Source: Unio delphinus (Eukaryota > Mollusca > Bivalvia > Unionida > Unionidae). From it: a stretch of 64,000 nucleotides of DNA. A program made the position numbers and the translations under genes. Below the pieces are notes generated by a model. That model was not told the origin of the DNA. It saw nothing but the letters and a program-made list of their open reading frames with translations, and searched no databases. Location of the stretch: assembly GCA_029339505.1 (NCBI GenBank), contig JAQISU010000247.1, forward strand, positions 310,001 to 374,000, given 5' to 3'. Below, one piece after another: positions 42,640-54,082 of this stretch. The first letter of the stretch is position 1; each line of letters begins with the position of its first letter.

Positions 42640-45008
42640 GAAGGGGCCTTAACACCCTAAAAATTTCCTCCACTGCGGCTTTGAAGCTGAACTCAGTCCG
42701 TTCCAAAGTTGGATCTGCATACAGCTGATTTGCCTCTGATTCATCGCACTCACTATGTGCATAATCTTGCTCTGGTAAAGCATCCATATCGGGTTAATGC
42801 ATACCAGGTGGCATAGATGACTCGATTCCGTCATCTCTAAAAAAGGCATTCACTCTCCCTTGTGGATGAGTTGATAGCCTATGGACGGCCGGCAATGCCG
42901 AATGAATTGATTGGTATATGTTTGGCCTGAACGCCTGCGACGGTCCGGCTATGACCGGCACCGACCGCTCGAATGGTCGGGTTGGATCGAGAGATTCATC
43001 GCCAACATCAGAGTCATGGTAGTGATATGTAACCGGTAGTACGGATTGACAGACGGAAACATCACTAGAATCTTCGTCAATCCGATTTGTGCGGATTGCG
43101 GTATGATAAAAGTCCCCGTGCTGGTACAGCGGTACAGTCGGACGGACTGGTATATGACTAAAATCTCCATACGGTTGGACGACCGGTGCCTGTTGGGCTG
43201 GACGGCCGGAGCCGGATGGACTGTCAGTGCCGGCAAGTGTCGGCTGGAAGCTTGGCTGGACAACCGGTGCCATTTGGGTTGAACGGTCATTGCCGGATCG
43301 ACGCCCGGTGCCGGTTAGTGCCGGCTGGATGACCGGTGCCATATGGCTGAACGGTCATTGCCGGATGGACGCCCGGTGCCGGTTGGTGCCGGCTAGAAGG
43401 TAATAATAATTACATAATGCTTATGTAGTGCGGCCAGCACTGTGCACCCATCTACCATTCGCTCAGAGGGAATGTTGGTTCTGGTATAGCTTGCATATCT
43501 GTACAGCATACCAGGTGACCTAGATGACGCAATTCTGTCATAATTGACACTTTCACTAAATCTCCCTTGTGGAGAAGCCGTGAACATATGGACGGCCGGC
43601 ACTAACGGCTGATTGAACTGACGAATGGTCGGCCTGAAAGTCCTGTTCTGGTAAAGCTGCCATATCTGGGTAGCGCATACCAAGTGGCATAGATAACTCA
43701 ATTCCGTCATCTCTGATAATGTCACTAATTCTCCCTTGTTTTAAAATCACACCGACACGTATTTGACGTGACTGGAGGTGTACACCGGCGATACCGACTG
43801 ATTTGTCTGGTATATGGTCGGCCGGAATGTCGGCGAAGGTCCGGCTATGACCGGCACCTGCCTCTCGAATGGTCTGATTGGACGGAGATACATCTATAAC
43901 ATCTCTCTCATGGTAGTGATATGTAACCAGTAGTAAAGATTGACTGACGGGTACATCACTATAATCTCCGTAAATCAAATGTACAGCCGGTGCAGGTTGA
44001 TGTCGGCTGGAAGACCGGTGCCATTTGGGCTGAACGGTCGTTGCCGGATGGACGGCCGGTGCAGGTTGATGCCGGCTGGAAGGTCGGTTGCACGACCGGT
44101 ACCATTTGGGCTGAACGGTCGTTGCCGGATGGACGGCCGGTGCAGGTTGATGCCGGCTGGAAGGTCGGCTGGACGACCGGTGCCATTTGGGCTGAACGGT
44201 CGTTGCCGGATGGACGGCCTGCATAGGTTGATGCCGGCTGGAAGGTCGGCTGGACGACCGGTGCCATTTGGGCTGAACGGTCGTTGCCGGATGGACGGCC
44301 GGTGCCGGTTGATGTCGGCTGGAAGGTCGACTGGACGACCGGTACCATTTGGTCTGAACGGTCGTTGCCGGGTGGACGGCCGGTGCCTGTTGATGCAGGC
44401 TGGAAGGTCGGCTGGACGACCGGTGCCATTTGGGCTGAACGGTCGTTGTCGGATGGACAGCCGGTGCCGGTTGATGCCGGCTGGAAGGTCGGCTGGACGA
44501 CCGGTGCCATTTGGGCTGAACGGTCGTTGCCGGGTGGACGGCCGGTGCCTGTTGATGCAGGCTGGAAGGTCGGCTGGCCGGCCGGTGCCATTTGGGCTGA
44601 ACGGCCGGTGCCTGTTGATGCCAGCTGGAAGGTCGGCTGGCCGTCTGGTGCCATTTGGGCTGAATGGACGGTGCCGGATGTATGGCTAGTGCCGGTTGGT
44701 GCCTGCTGAAGTGCCGGCTGAACTGACGGTGTCGGCTGGACGGACGGCTGGACGGCCGGCGAAAGTGCATAATAAAATGGATCCAATTGATCCAGCCTAG
44801 ACTCCATGCGTCCGGACTTACAGGCCCGAAAGCCATGCACGGACCTGCGGTGAAATTTACATCCACTGGGCAGCCTAAACCATGTCAACATAATTTCCTC
44901 CATTTCCACATTGCCAACACCCATTTTGCCATTCATGCCTTCGTTGTCGACTTTGCTACTGAAACGACAAAAGAAGAGAACAAAGCACAGATTAAAAAAA
45001 TTCAGCAT
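42640..45008 (-). pseudogene. DIRS gag-like region with 81-bp repeats
   Basis: A plausible start is MEEIMLTWFRLPSGCKF near 44900. The frame then enters Pro/Thr/Ser-rich repeats (VQPTFQPASTGTGRPSGNDR, 27 aa per unit), and after frame changes reaches acidic segments such as MRYPDMAALPEQDF and, further down, a second copy of the same block (42640-43400). The repeats are GC-rich, unlike the rest of the window. No zinc knuckle was seen. Because the unit is a multiple of three with no stops, several frames on both strands stay open; only the minus frame in line with RT is considered real. Confidence 0.6.
43985..44700 (-). repeat. Tandem 81-bp repeats in gag-like gene
   Basis: About nine units of GTGCCATTTGGGCTGAACGG…GGTCGGCTGGACGACCG, with spacing 81 bp (for example 44181 and 44262). 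Some units are shortened. Further copies are at 42950-43390. Copies differ by a few bases. Confidence 0.85.
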
Positions 45009-45029
45009 ATTATTAATTCGATAATACTA

Positions 45030-45780
45030 TAACCATTATTAACGGAGTAGTCAAATTATTCCGTGCCATGTTAACTCTTAATGACCACACTAATTATCAC
45101 CGTGAGCATGTTGCAATAGGTCGTTCAAGACGAAGTCTACTGAAACGAAAAGATGATAAACAAAGCACAAATTAACAATTCAGTACGCTATTAAGTCGCT
45201 ATTCCATAACCGTAACTAACGAAGGAAGCGAAATGATTAAGTGTCGCGTGAATTCGTGACTACAACACGAAATTCCGCCATTAAATAGTCGCAACTGGTC
45301 GTTCAGAGACGAAGTCTACTGAAACGGAAAGAAGATAAACAAAGCACAAATTAACAATCAGTACGCTATTAAGTCGCTATTCCATAACTGTAACTAACGG
45401 AGGAAGCGAAATGATTAAGTGTCGTGTGAATTCGTGACTACAACACGAAATTCCGCCATTATATAGTCGCAACTGGTCGTTCAGAGACGAAGTCTACTGA
45501 AACGGAAAGAAGATAAACAAAGCACAAATTAAAAATTCAGTACGCTATTAAGTCGCTATTCCATAACCGTAACTAACGGAGGAAGCGAAATGATTAAGTG
45601 TCGCGTGAATTCGTGACTACAACACGAAGTCCGCCATTAAATAGTCGCAATTGGTCGTTCAAAGACTTTTTTGAAGTCTACTGAAACGTCAAAGAAGATA
45701 AATACAGCACACATTATCAATGCAGCACGTTATTAGTCACTAATATCGTAAACGTTACATACGGAATAAGCGAAATTATT
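45030..45780 (-). repeat. Tandem 178-bp repeats, DIRS 5' leader
   Basis: Four units are marked by GTCGTTCAGAGACGAAGTCT at about 45119, 45298, 45476 and 45653. Each includes TAAACAAAGCACAAATTAAC, a run GTAACTAACGGAGGAAGCGA and GTGAATTCGTGACTACAACA. They lie between the 5' repeat and the gag-like start. A promoter or leader-enhancer role is possible. Confidence 0.82.
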
Positions 45781-46004
45781 GAGTGCTACATGTATTACAT
45801 GCTTTGACCACGTTGCAACCTGGTCCGAAGTCTAGAAAAGGTGACAAAGTCACTCAAATTGGAAAATATTGTAAAATAATGTATACGACCTGTAGAGGAA
45901 TGATTATCCAACACAGTAATTCCAAATTTAACTTCGGATGGTCAGAATTTACACCAAGATGGCTTGGATTCATTGGAGGTCTAATTGTACGTGTTTTCGC
46001 GTAA

Positions 46005-46184
46005 GCGAAGCTAAAAAACTAAAGAAGCGACACCTAACGGGTGGCAAGGGGAGGTAATGGGCAAGAGTTATTGCCCTTTGTCTATATGACATAGACAGGA
46101 AAGACGAATTTTCGTCTTTTGGTAGGGCTGGATTCGCGAGGTAGCAGGCTAATATCCCTAAAGTAATGTGATTGGGGAACGTAT
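46005..46184 (-). repeat. DIRS inverted terminal repeat (5' end of the element)
   Basis: Inverse of 39050-39230, ending GGGGAACGTATTCAAAGG (46174-46191) at the LINE junction. Confidence 0.88.
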
Positions 46185-46378
46185 TCAAAGGAGAAACTTC
46201 AAAACACAGCTGCTCTAATCATCTTTAGAGTACCTTGATCAGAGCACACCTCACCACTGCTCTGAACCCTACACTGGCAATCAATTTGATACAGAATCAA
46301 ACACAAAATTTGTTCTCTGTGCTATGTTTCACTGACAGACTCCAGTCCAACATACCTATCTGGCCTCACCCATGTGTA

Positions 46379-48294
46379 CCGTATTTTCCGGCCTATAGGT
46401 CGATGCGGAGTATAAGTCGAATTGACCAATTTTGTAAATTTTCCATCCTTTGTCCATATAAAAGTCGATTCGGAGTATAAGACGAGGCCAGGTCAATAAC
46501 TTGGCTTTGTATTTTATACTACCCGTAGTAACTTCCGGTTGCATGAATATTGATGGTATCGTCGTATGATATTCCATATTACCGGCAATATCCATTGCAA
46601 CAAGAGCTATGATCATTCCTTCCAGTTGAAAGTTTAAACCTACGGTAATTTATTTGAGAAACTTTGTCAAATACAATTACGGTACTTTATTCAGAGAACC
46701 ATGCATTGGTACATACACGTGTCAAATTTATATATACATGTATAATCTATTGCATGAAACGAGTATCAACACCGTGTACTCACCAGCGAATCTTGTAACA
46801 TACATTGAATCCATAATACAAATATTTCCATCGAAAATATCCACACAAGGATGTAAAATATTAAATAATTTTGTCACAGATCATTATTTGACTGAATTCA
46901 ATGAAAAGAAAATAACAAAAATTATGTAACGGGTGTACGTAACGAATGATGAAATAGTACTTGTTCGTATATTAAATAATGGAAGTTAAAGTGTGTTCTT
47001 ATAATAACTACATGTACATCTCAGGATCTTTGTCTCTGAATTCAGTCATTGTAAATTTCAGCACTTTTTCCCACCAAAGCTGCTAGTCAAAGTCCTTTGA
47101 ACTTGCCGCCCAGCTAGCCCAGCTATTGCATCATGTTCTTTTGATGTACTCTAATAAATACAGCAGGCAGAACTGGTTGTATTTTAACCTGTACTAAAGC
47201 AATGAAAACAATGCCCATGGCTAAATTCATTACATGTATTTAGATCTAGAGAAGGGAGTGGGCATCATTTATTGTTGTACTTAATCCCATTGATATTAAA
47301 CACGAGTAGCGTAATTGATGCGGATTAATGATAAAGAACAATGGGGTACCGGCAATATGGTAACTAGTATCGGTAGCTAAAGCCAATATCAAGGTCGAAA
47401 CAATTGCGGCAACTGGCTTTGATTGTTGTTGGAAACCAAATACAAATTTATCAACAACCGGTATAATCAAAGAGAGACACCGAAATGTCAGCTGGTTAAG
47501 AATAAATATAGGTGAAGTGTTGACATTACAATTTGCTTTAAACTGAATTGCGAAACTAAAAATCATGGATCACTGGATTAGTACTGGTAGTCCATCTATA
47601 TATCTGATTTTAGTGTAGTTTAAACCTACGGTAATTTATTTGAGAAACTTTGTCAAATACAATTAGAAACATATGATTTGGGGGATTCAGTAGAATGCGT
47701 GATCTACATTATTTTATAAATAATCATAGAACGCTCGAGTTACTATGGATTACATCCCTTTGTAGGATCAATTGGATCAATAAAAAAGTTATGCCGGTAA
47801 TTGCTCACGTGTGTCCAACATTATACTGGAAAATCAAATATTAATGGATCAGTTATTTCATATCTTTTTTTTTTAGGAACACACAATATGCTTTGAATTA
47901 GTACAGTACACTATAGAGTATAGACCGTAAGTGTGCTATGCGGCCCGGTGAAGTTTTTACCGGTAATTGTTTTCTTTTATTTTATGTTTGAGAAATAAGA
48001 AAAAACACGCAGAATGCAAAATAAATAATGACAAAACTTACAAATATAAATGCAGTCATATTATTTTATGACAATTTATTGACATAGTAATTTAACATGA
48101 ATTTGTAGTTCTATGTGACCTGTTTTCGATTATGCCGATTATAGAGCAATATCAATAGCATACCGGATACTGTAATCCATATATAAGTCGATGCAATTTC
48201 AATGACAAAATCCATATATAAGTCGATTCGGAGTATAAGACGAAGACCGAATTTTCAAGTCAAAAAGTCTCGACTTCTAGGCCGGAAAATACGG
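46379..48294. mobile_element. TA-flanked pogo/mariner-like non-autonomous element
   Basis: The ends are CCGTATTTTCCGGCCTA and TAGGCCGGAAAATACGG, a 17-bp perfect inverted repeat, with TA on both sides (46377-46378 and 48295-48296). Removing the element with one TA restores the LINE reading frame exactly (…HVYTP…). Subterminal GGAGTATAAGTCGA/GACGA motifs recur at both ends. The interior has no transposase but contains two identical 49-bp segments (46631-46679 and 47617-47665, AGTTTAAACCTACGGTAATT…). Confidence 0.88.
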
Positions 48295-48678
48295 TATACA
48301 CCAGCAAGATACTTACGCTCCTCTTCTGACAATTGTATACTCATTGTTTCCACTAACGAAGTCATATGGACAACATTCTTTTGCATACCAGGGCCTGGCA
48401 ATGTGGAACAAATTGCCCATTGAAATTATACACAAAGACACAGTGGTCCCTTTTAAGAGTGCTCTTAAAACTCACCTTTTTTGACTCCAGGAACAAACTT
48501 AGAGACCCAATGTTTTGTATCTTATATGTTTTCAGCATGTTTATGTTTTCCAATTTAATGGTTTTTATTATTTGTTTTTCTGAAGTGTACTCATATCATT
48601 ATAGGTGTAAAGCGCTTAGAGCTTCTAAAGATTAGGCGCAATACAAAGTCCTCATTATTATTAGCATTATTGTTTGTG

Positions 48679-48754
48679 TTTGACTTGTTGATGAACAGGA
48701 ATGTAGATAAAGTCACACATTAAAATATATGTGTGCAGAGTGGTTTTTGAAAGT
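48679..48754 (+). repeat. Right copy of the 76-bp duplication flanking the LINE
   Basis: Direct repeat of 37334-37409 with four mismatches, immediately after the LINE tail. Confidence 0.82.
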
Positions 48755-48857
48755 GAAATATGCATTGCAGTATAAAAAATGTGAGTACTGATGCTTTACC
48801 TGCATTACAGGTGGAAGAATTTAAGTTATTCATACTTGTGTTTGTGTATTTACTTAC

Positions 48858-48981
48858 CTATTGGTGTGATACATAAACTGGTAAGCAATGTCAGATTCCA
48901 GCGTATCTAATTCTTCACCAAAGTGGTGATTTTGGCATACAAAGGATTTTGGATAAAATGTTATCGTCTCCTCTGATCTCT
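48858..48981 (-). CDS. TRMT44: TRMT44-like gene, exon 2
   Basis: This 124-bp exon lies between acceptor GATTTCAG and donor GTAAGT. Two bases complete the Glu codon opened by exon 1, then RSEETITFYPKSFVCQNHHF, GEELDTLESDIAYQFMYHTN, ending with two bases of an Arg codon. The phases (1 in, 2 out) match exons 1 and 3 exactly. The TITF-P and LD.LE.DI.YQ pattern fits the weakly conserved linker of animal TRMT44, so this assignment rests on splice phase as much as on similarity. Confidence 0.78.
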
Positions 48982-49017
48982 CTGAAATCAAAGACAAAAA
49001 GGTAGTTAAGTTTCATA

Positions 49018-49192
49018 ATAACTAAAACTGGTTGCAGCCAGTATATTTTTTGATAGAAGAACCGCCAACCCAAGGAAAGCTACTAATAAGCATTTCATAT
49101 ACCCATGCTGGGAAAAACAAAGCCTCCAACTCATGATGTGAGAGTGAGGTGTAAAGGCAAGCACTTGCCTTTGGCAACTTGGCAAATCAGTG
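49018..49192 (-). repeat. tRNA-derived SINE, family 2 (degraded)
   Basis: GCAGCCAGTA, GAAGAACCGCCAACCCAAGG, AAAGCTACT and a final TTGGCAACTTGGCAAAT can be followed, matching the longer copy at 32564 in the same orientation. Confidence 0.6.
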
Positions 49193-49994
49193 TGATCAAA
49201 GTATAATAAATACTGCATCAAAATACAATAAAATACCTCAAGAATTTACTTGTTTCGTCTTCAAAAATCTTCTGGTACATGTACATAATTAACATTATCT
49301 CAAAGTACAGTTTGATTACTACCCATTTTAAATGTAAAAGAAAGTATGGCTATCCAAACTAAAAAAAAGAAACTACGGTGGATAAAAATACAACTACTTT
49401 TATATCGATACCAGTAGCATTTACAGTAAATCATTCTATCAGCAAGGCACCTTTCCAACTGATCGGGTCCAGCTAGTTGAATTCAAAACCAGCTTTAAGT
49501 ACCGATCTCATTTTCAGGAGTCATGCTACCAGGTGAAGCAGGAAATTGCAAAACAATGTAAACTTCATGTTCTTCCATAATGAAAGTGAAAACGACACTG
49601 TCCTGTGATTTTTTTTATAGATTTAAACCAAGTGAGATGTTTACGGCTTTGGAAATGCTCCCTTGACGCAGCCATGTAATTCAGCATTGTATGCCCTGGT
49701 GCAGGTATCAAAATCAATGATGCTGACATAGCAAAACATTTGCTCATTCACAGGGATATGTTTTAATAGTCGACTGAAAATAAACACTGCCCAATACCAT
49801 GTTAACATTTATCATCAATGTCTATGACAGACATCACCAAGTCTAGGCAGTACCTCTCATTAGACTGTTTTTGTAATTCAATGAACACATAAATTAAATG
49901 AAATAAATATTTCAAATAAGCAAAGTCTAATTATTATGTGATTGAAGATTAAGTCTTAAAAATGAATTTTCCAGATCAGAAATAAGGTACAATG

Positions 49995-50052
49995 CTATTT
50001 TTTTAGCGTGTTGAAAAATGGCATTTAACCCTATAATAACTACAACAACTAT
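49995..50052 (+). repeat. tRNA-derived SINE, family 2 (3' end only)
   Basis: GTGTTGAAAAATGGCATTTA followed by ACCCTATAATAACTACAACA: the terminal 55 bp of the family, in plus orientation. Confidence 0.65.
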
Positions 50053-51589
50053 TCCAATTGCTATTTTTCCAAGAAAAAGTACATCTTTTGACCATTAAAC
50101 CGATGCTTGCTGCACCCCCACCCTCTGTACATGGGACTCTTTTTACTGTGACTATTAACTGCTCCTGATAAATAAAATGATGAAAAGATTGAGAACAGAG
50201 AAAGCACCAAAACTTGGCATTCCCACAAAAAACACAGCATCATGTAATCACTGCTCATAAACAAATGTTGACGAAAATTAATATGGATTTAGGTGTATTC
50301 TTGCAGATCAATGTGTAATATTTTCCAGTTCATTTTGTCGCTAAAGCACTAATCTGATTAATGTAAGAGATTAATTTTGTAGGAATAAATGGATTTTAAT
50401 GTGTAGTAAATGTTATACTACTCCTTAAATTCTCAAGTATTTTACAAAGAGATATGAAGAAGAAATTATTGCTGTTGATTGAAAGTAATCAGCTGCATAA
50501 ATCAGCAGGCCAAAGCAGAAACAGCCCAAATTATCATGTCTTTGTTGTAGTAGTTATCCTTTCTTTCTGACATTAATCTTGGCCAAGATAAATGGTGCTG
50601 GGCACTATCTGTGTTGGAGTTTTCAGCTTTTGGTTCCTGCGGATTATTGCTTTTGGTTCCTGCGGATTATCAGACCATTGATTTCCACAAATTTTTTAAG
50701 GTAAAAAAACCTATGGATATATAGGTGTTCTGATCTGACTGGGATTAATACTAAAAAAGTGAGTTTTCTGAATGATCTAATGTGACAGGCCAAAAGATGA
50801 GGCATGTGTACTTGTGTCTGCAAAGGTCATTTGAAATAATTTATGAATTGCCAACAAGCTGCCTAGTGTCCAAAAGGGCCAGAGACTGATGGATGATATG
50901 TGGGTCTGATGTCACCTGTTTATTAAAATGTGCAATTTTGCTGCATGCAGATCTTTTCAAAACACAGACATGCAACCACAACACTTATCAGTATTTGGTT
51001 ACAGCCTAAACTAATGCAAACTTCAAAATAACCAAAGGACAGAGGGTTGTGTCATCCCACGCTGATTTACAAGTCGCAATATTTTGTAATAAATGCATAA
51101 ATAAGTTGAATTTTGACTTTATAAGTAAGTTCTGACTGGTACGCTCAGCATGGCGATCATAAGTACATTTTGACCGGGATTGTAGCGATAATAACATAAT
51201 TGGAGGGCATTTTAGTTAGGCAGAATGTGACCATCTTACTATTTTTGAATAAAGAATGTATCCCTCTTTATTGATTGGATAATTTCATGAATAGTGGAAA
51301 CATTTTTACATGATAACCTGCACACAGGTGACCATTTTGGCTTTTCTTTTAAACTTTACATTTATGGTTGAATTTTGATATGGCTTAAATAAATTTTTCA
51401 TGAAAAATCACAAAATATGTGGATCATTGAGGATTTCACTTGGGATAGGTTTTAATTACTTATCTAAATATTGACTGTGCCAAGAATACTGTGGTACTTA
51501 TCTTTGTTTAATGGGAATAAAGTTGTGTTATACAGAGTTCTCACTAGGATTTTAAAACTAGGAGTCCAGGACTCCTAATTTGGTAAAAA

Positions 51590-51662
51590 TAGGAGTCCCA
51601 CCTACAAAAGTTGCAGTCCCACCAGCGAAAGTTGCTGTCCCACCAGCAAAAGTTGCAGTGCC
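51590..51662 (+). repeat. Three 21-bp tandem repeats
   Basis: GTCCCACCAGCAAAAGTTGC-type units occur about three times in a row with minor changes. Confidence 0.75.
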
Positions 51663-52667
51663 CAGAAACATTCTGAAGCGACTAAATGGCCATTAAAATG
51701 CCCGGAATAAACAAATACAAAACTTTTATCAGTTTTACAAATATATTCTGAACTACAATATAGTTCACTTTCGTCTATGCTGCGTTTCGCAAAAACCATA
51801 TATACAGTCTTGCGTTTGGAGTAGAGAAAATCAAAGGCACCATGACAGGAAACAATGTACTGGAATATATTGTTAAAATAACAAGTCCTTGTCTCATAAT
51901 GACAAACCCCCCTAACAGTGCACTGTTATATCATAATCCGCTAATGACGATATCTGGCCTTATTACTTTATGCAACTGACTAGTTAAAATCGGAATCCGC
52001 AGAAGGCGGAAACGTAAAATGAGTACAGTCAAGCAGATGACACTAATTTAAAAACAAATACCAGATGGAAGAAGAAAAAATACGTTTGCTAACATTTCAA
52101 AGAGAACTGATTACATTTGAAGCACTGATATATACTAAACAAATAAAACAAATTTGTTTCAATGTTCTACAATTATCTGAAGCTGCCGCAGCAATAACAA
52201 ACAAGTATTTGTTTGACCCTTCAACTGGAGCCTTTAGCGGCGCCTTCAATAACAAACGAACCATCATCAAAGTAAGCCGACGACCTTTGCTCAAAAAAAG
52301 TCAGCAAAAAACACCTAAAATAAAAGCATTGCCTCATTTTTCACAGTGATTAGAACATTTTTATTGTGTCGCAAAACTTTCCTGTTTGCAAAAGAAGAAA
52401 AAAAAAAGAAAAAAAAAAAGAAAAAATGTGCATACGGAGGACTCGTACATGGGCGATTTTCTGCGTCCCGGACCAAAAGTTGGCGTCCAAATATGCGTAA
52501 TTAAGCATTTCCGAGATCTCTGGTTATAACATACCATCCGTCTTATCTTTAACCGGAAATGTGTGTCAGTTTTTACCCTCGAGCACCTGGAAGAGGTAGC
52601 AACCAGAGATTCTAATGTTTTATCAATAAAGTACCTTAATGGTACTTTATGGTACAGATTTAACATC

Positions 52668-53213
52668 TGTTACAACACCAAACCATCTTATCAGTATAAT
52701 AGGTGTGACCCAGGACTCGTGTCATGTACCAATGTACGTGTTTATCATGGGGGGAGTGCGCAACTGAGCGATCGATCAAGGTGAATGATTCCCATGCTTC
52801 ATGGGTATTATGATCAATCCTGTGTATAACTAGTGAAAAGCTTCTGGCATTCCTAGGATAGTTCTCGAGACAGACGAAACCTCGAGCAGTAAGAGTCATT
52901 AAGAAAAGCACTTGGCTTTCACGCAAGTGAAAGACCAAGGATTGAATATAATTTGTAATAATTATACCCTTCGAGTCTGGTAAGGTATCATTTATTTTAC
53001 TGTGATAACATTATAAATGCCGTTGTGTGTATTGTGTATTACGCATTGTACTTGTGTCGGTTAAATTCTGTATTGTATTTGTCTTGTATTCTAAGTATGC
53101 TCTTTGTATTGTTTTAGGTTTTTATTGTTATTCATACCATTTCATCTCATAATAAACCCCACAATCAACGAGCGAGTGTTGTCATTTCAACCTTAAATGA
53201 GACAGAGCTCACA
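52668..53213 (+). mobile_element. LTR of a retrotransposon, with primer-binding site after it
   Basis: A 546-bp sequence begins TGTTACAACACC and ends GAGCTCACA, that is TGT…ACA. A TATAAATG box (about 53013) and AATAAA (53150) are present. Two bases after the end lies TGGCGCCCACCGTGG (53216-53230), a tRNA primer-binding site of retroviral form. Downstream, 53232-53300 repeats a segment of the LTR itself (52855-52930: GAGACAGACGAAACCTC… and GCACTTGGCTTTCA). The rest of the element is missing, so this is a 5' LTR plus leader fragment in plus orientation. Confidence 0.8.
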
Positions 53214-54082
53214 TCTGGCGCCCACCGTGGAATAGTTCTTGAGACAGACGAAACCTCAAGCAGTAAGTATCATTAAGAAGAGCACTTGGCTTTCATGCAA
53301 GTATATACAACCCTATATATTTATGGTACATTTAAGGTGATAAGGTACTTTACTGACAAAAGTTAAGTTTTTACTTAATATTAATTCAAATCAACTTTAG
53401 GAATCCTGTTCCATGGAAGAATTAAACAATTTCTACTTTAATCTTCACTGCAAATATCGTAAACAATCAACTCAAAACAGTTCAACTATTAGGCACACAG
53501 GACAACGCTGAAATATGATTGGCTCAAAAGGTTATACTTAAATAACATCCACACATCAGATATTTCAGCGTTGACGTATGTGTTAAAGTCGAATAGAGTT
53601 AATATTCAGTAAAAACTTACTTTTGCATTTACCACTGTTCTGATATTAAACAATGTATCGTCAAGCCACAAACATAGTACATGCAACTCTTTTCACCGGT
53701 TGTCACATTAACTCGAACTTGTCCCAAGAGGAAAAATTGACGAAAATCGCATATTTCGGAGGCCGAAACTTCAGTCTGGTACAACATGGCAAAGTTAATG
53801 ATGGCTTGATGAATAGAAAAATACCTCAAGAGTAAAACGAATGGTCGAGTGCTTTGAAATTTGGAAATAGCAAAATGAAATCGAAGGTCATGTGTGGAAC
53901 CAAGTATTTGGAAGTTACGAACCTTCACTTTTTGTATAGTATGATAGAGAGGGTCCTATGTCAGAATGGGTCATGGGGGTAATCTATGGTATTTTTTGTC
54001 ACTCTGTATGATTTTGTTTCTTTAGATTATTTTTTTTTTCTTCACATCAATCTCGCGTCGAGCACCTGTGATTCAATCTTAC

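Larger units (their letters stand above)
39019..46191 (-). mobile_element. DIRS-like tyrosine-recombinase retrotransposon
   Basis: This 7.2-kb element on minus is inserted in the LINE. It has inverted terminal repeats of about 175 bp (39050-39230 against about 46005-46184) and an internal complementary region (39290-39380) that joins the complements of both ends, the defining DIRS architecture. It encodes a gag-like repeat protein, RT, RNase H and the start of a recombinase, all damaged. At the insertion, AGAAA flanks both sides (39014-39018 and 46192-46196). In the internal region the two ends are joined by ACAAA, as expected for recombination of a circular form at a short core. Confidence 0.9.
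37410..48678 (+). mobile_element. CR1/L2-like LINE with two nested insertions (dead)
   Basis: The LINE itself occupies 37410-39018, 46192-46378 and 48295-48678. Broken frames encode upstream residues (AKRHRQKAERLWLSTR), RT blocks (SCELDPIPTSMLLECL, LKNYRPVSNLPFI), then LNLLDMSAAFDTTDHDIL, VVPQGSVLGPVLFILYTH and QLYADDTS (catalytic ADD). The segment after the first insertion continues LQNTAALIIFRVP, and the part after the second gives YTPARYLRSSSDN and then the WNKLP-type C-terminus. The 3' end has GCGCAATACAAAGTCCTC and an ATT tail. The reading frame matches up across both insertions, which shows it was one element. It has many stops and frameshifts. Confidence 0.88.
34732..48857. other. TRMT44 intron 2, host of a transposon nest
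   Basis: A 14-kb intron. The parts 34732-35180, 35800-36150 and 36660-37333 show no feature beyond AT-rich sequence. The rest is occupied by the arrays and elements listed separately. Confidence 0.7.
48982..54082. other. TRMT44 intron 1
   Basis: Contains worn SINE copies, a 21-bp tandem repeat and an LTR, listed separately. In 50053-51540 I see nothing but AT-rich sequence with one 26-bp duplication (TTTTGGTTCCTGCGGATTAT at 50626 and 50652). In 51541-52600 a decayed DNA transposon may exist: AGGAGTCCAGGACTCCT palindrome at 51559 and the inverted pair ATCTCTGGTT/AACCAGAGAT at 52517 and 52601. 53310-54082 holds nothing recognised. Confidence 0.55.

Noticed and set aside
43940..44709. Long plus-strand ORFs of 249 and 141 codons with RPVPFGLNGRC-type repeats
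   Set aside because: They are antisense shadows of the 81-bp tandem repeats, whose unit is a multiple of three and lacks stops in several frames. The gag-like minus frame fits the DIRS gene order.
52065..52349. 94-codon plus ORF, MEEEKIRLLTFQ…
   Set aside because: Alone, no splice or family support, lies within a decayed repeat region.
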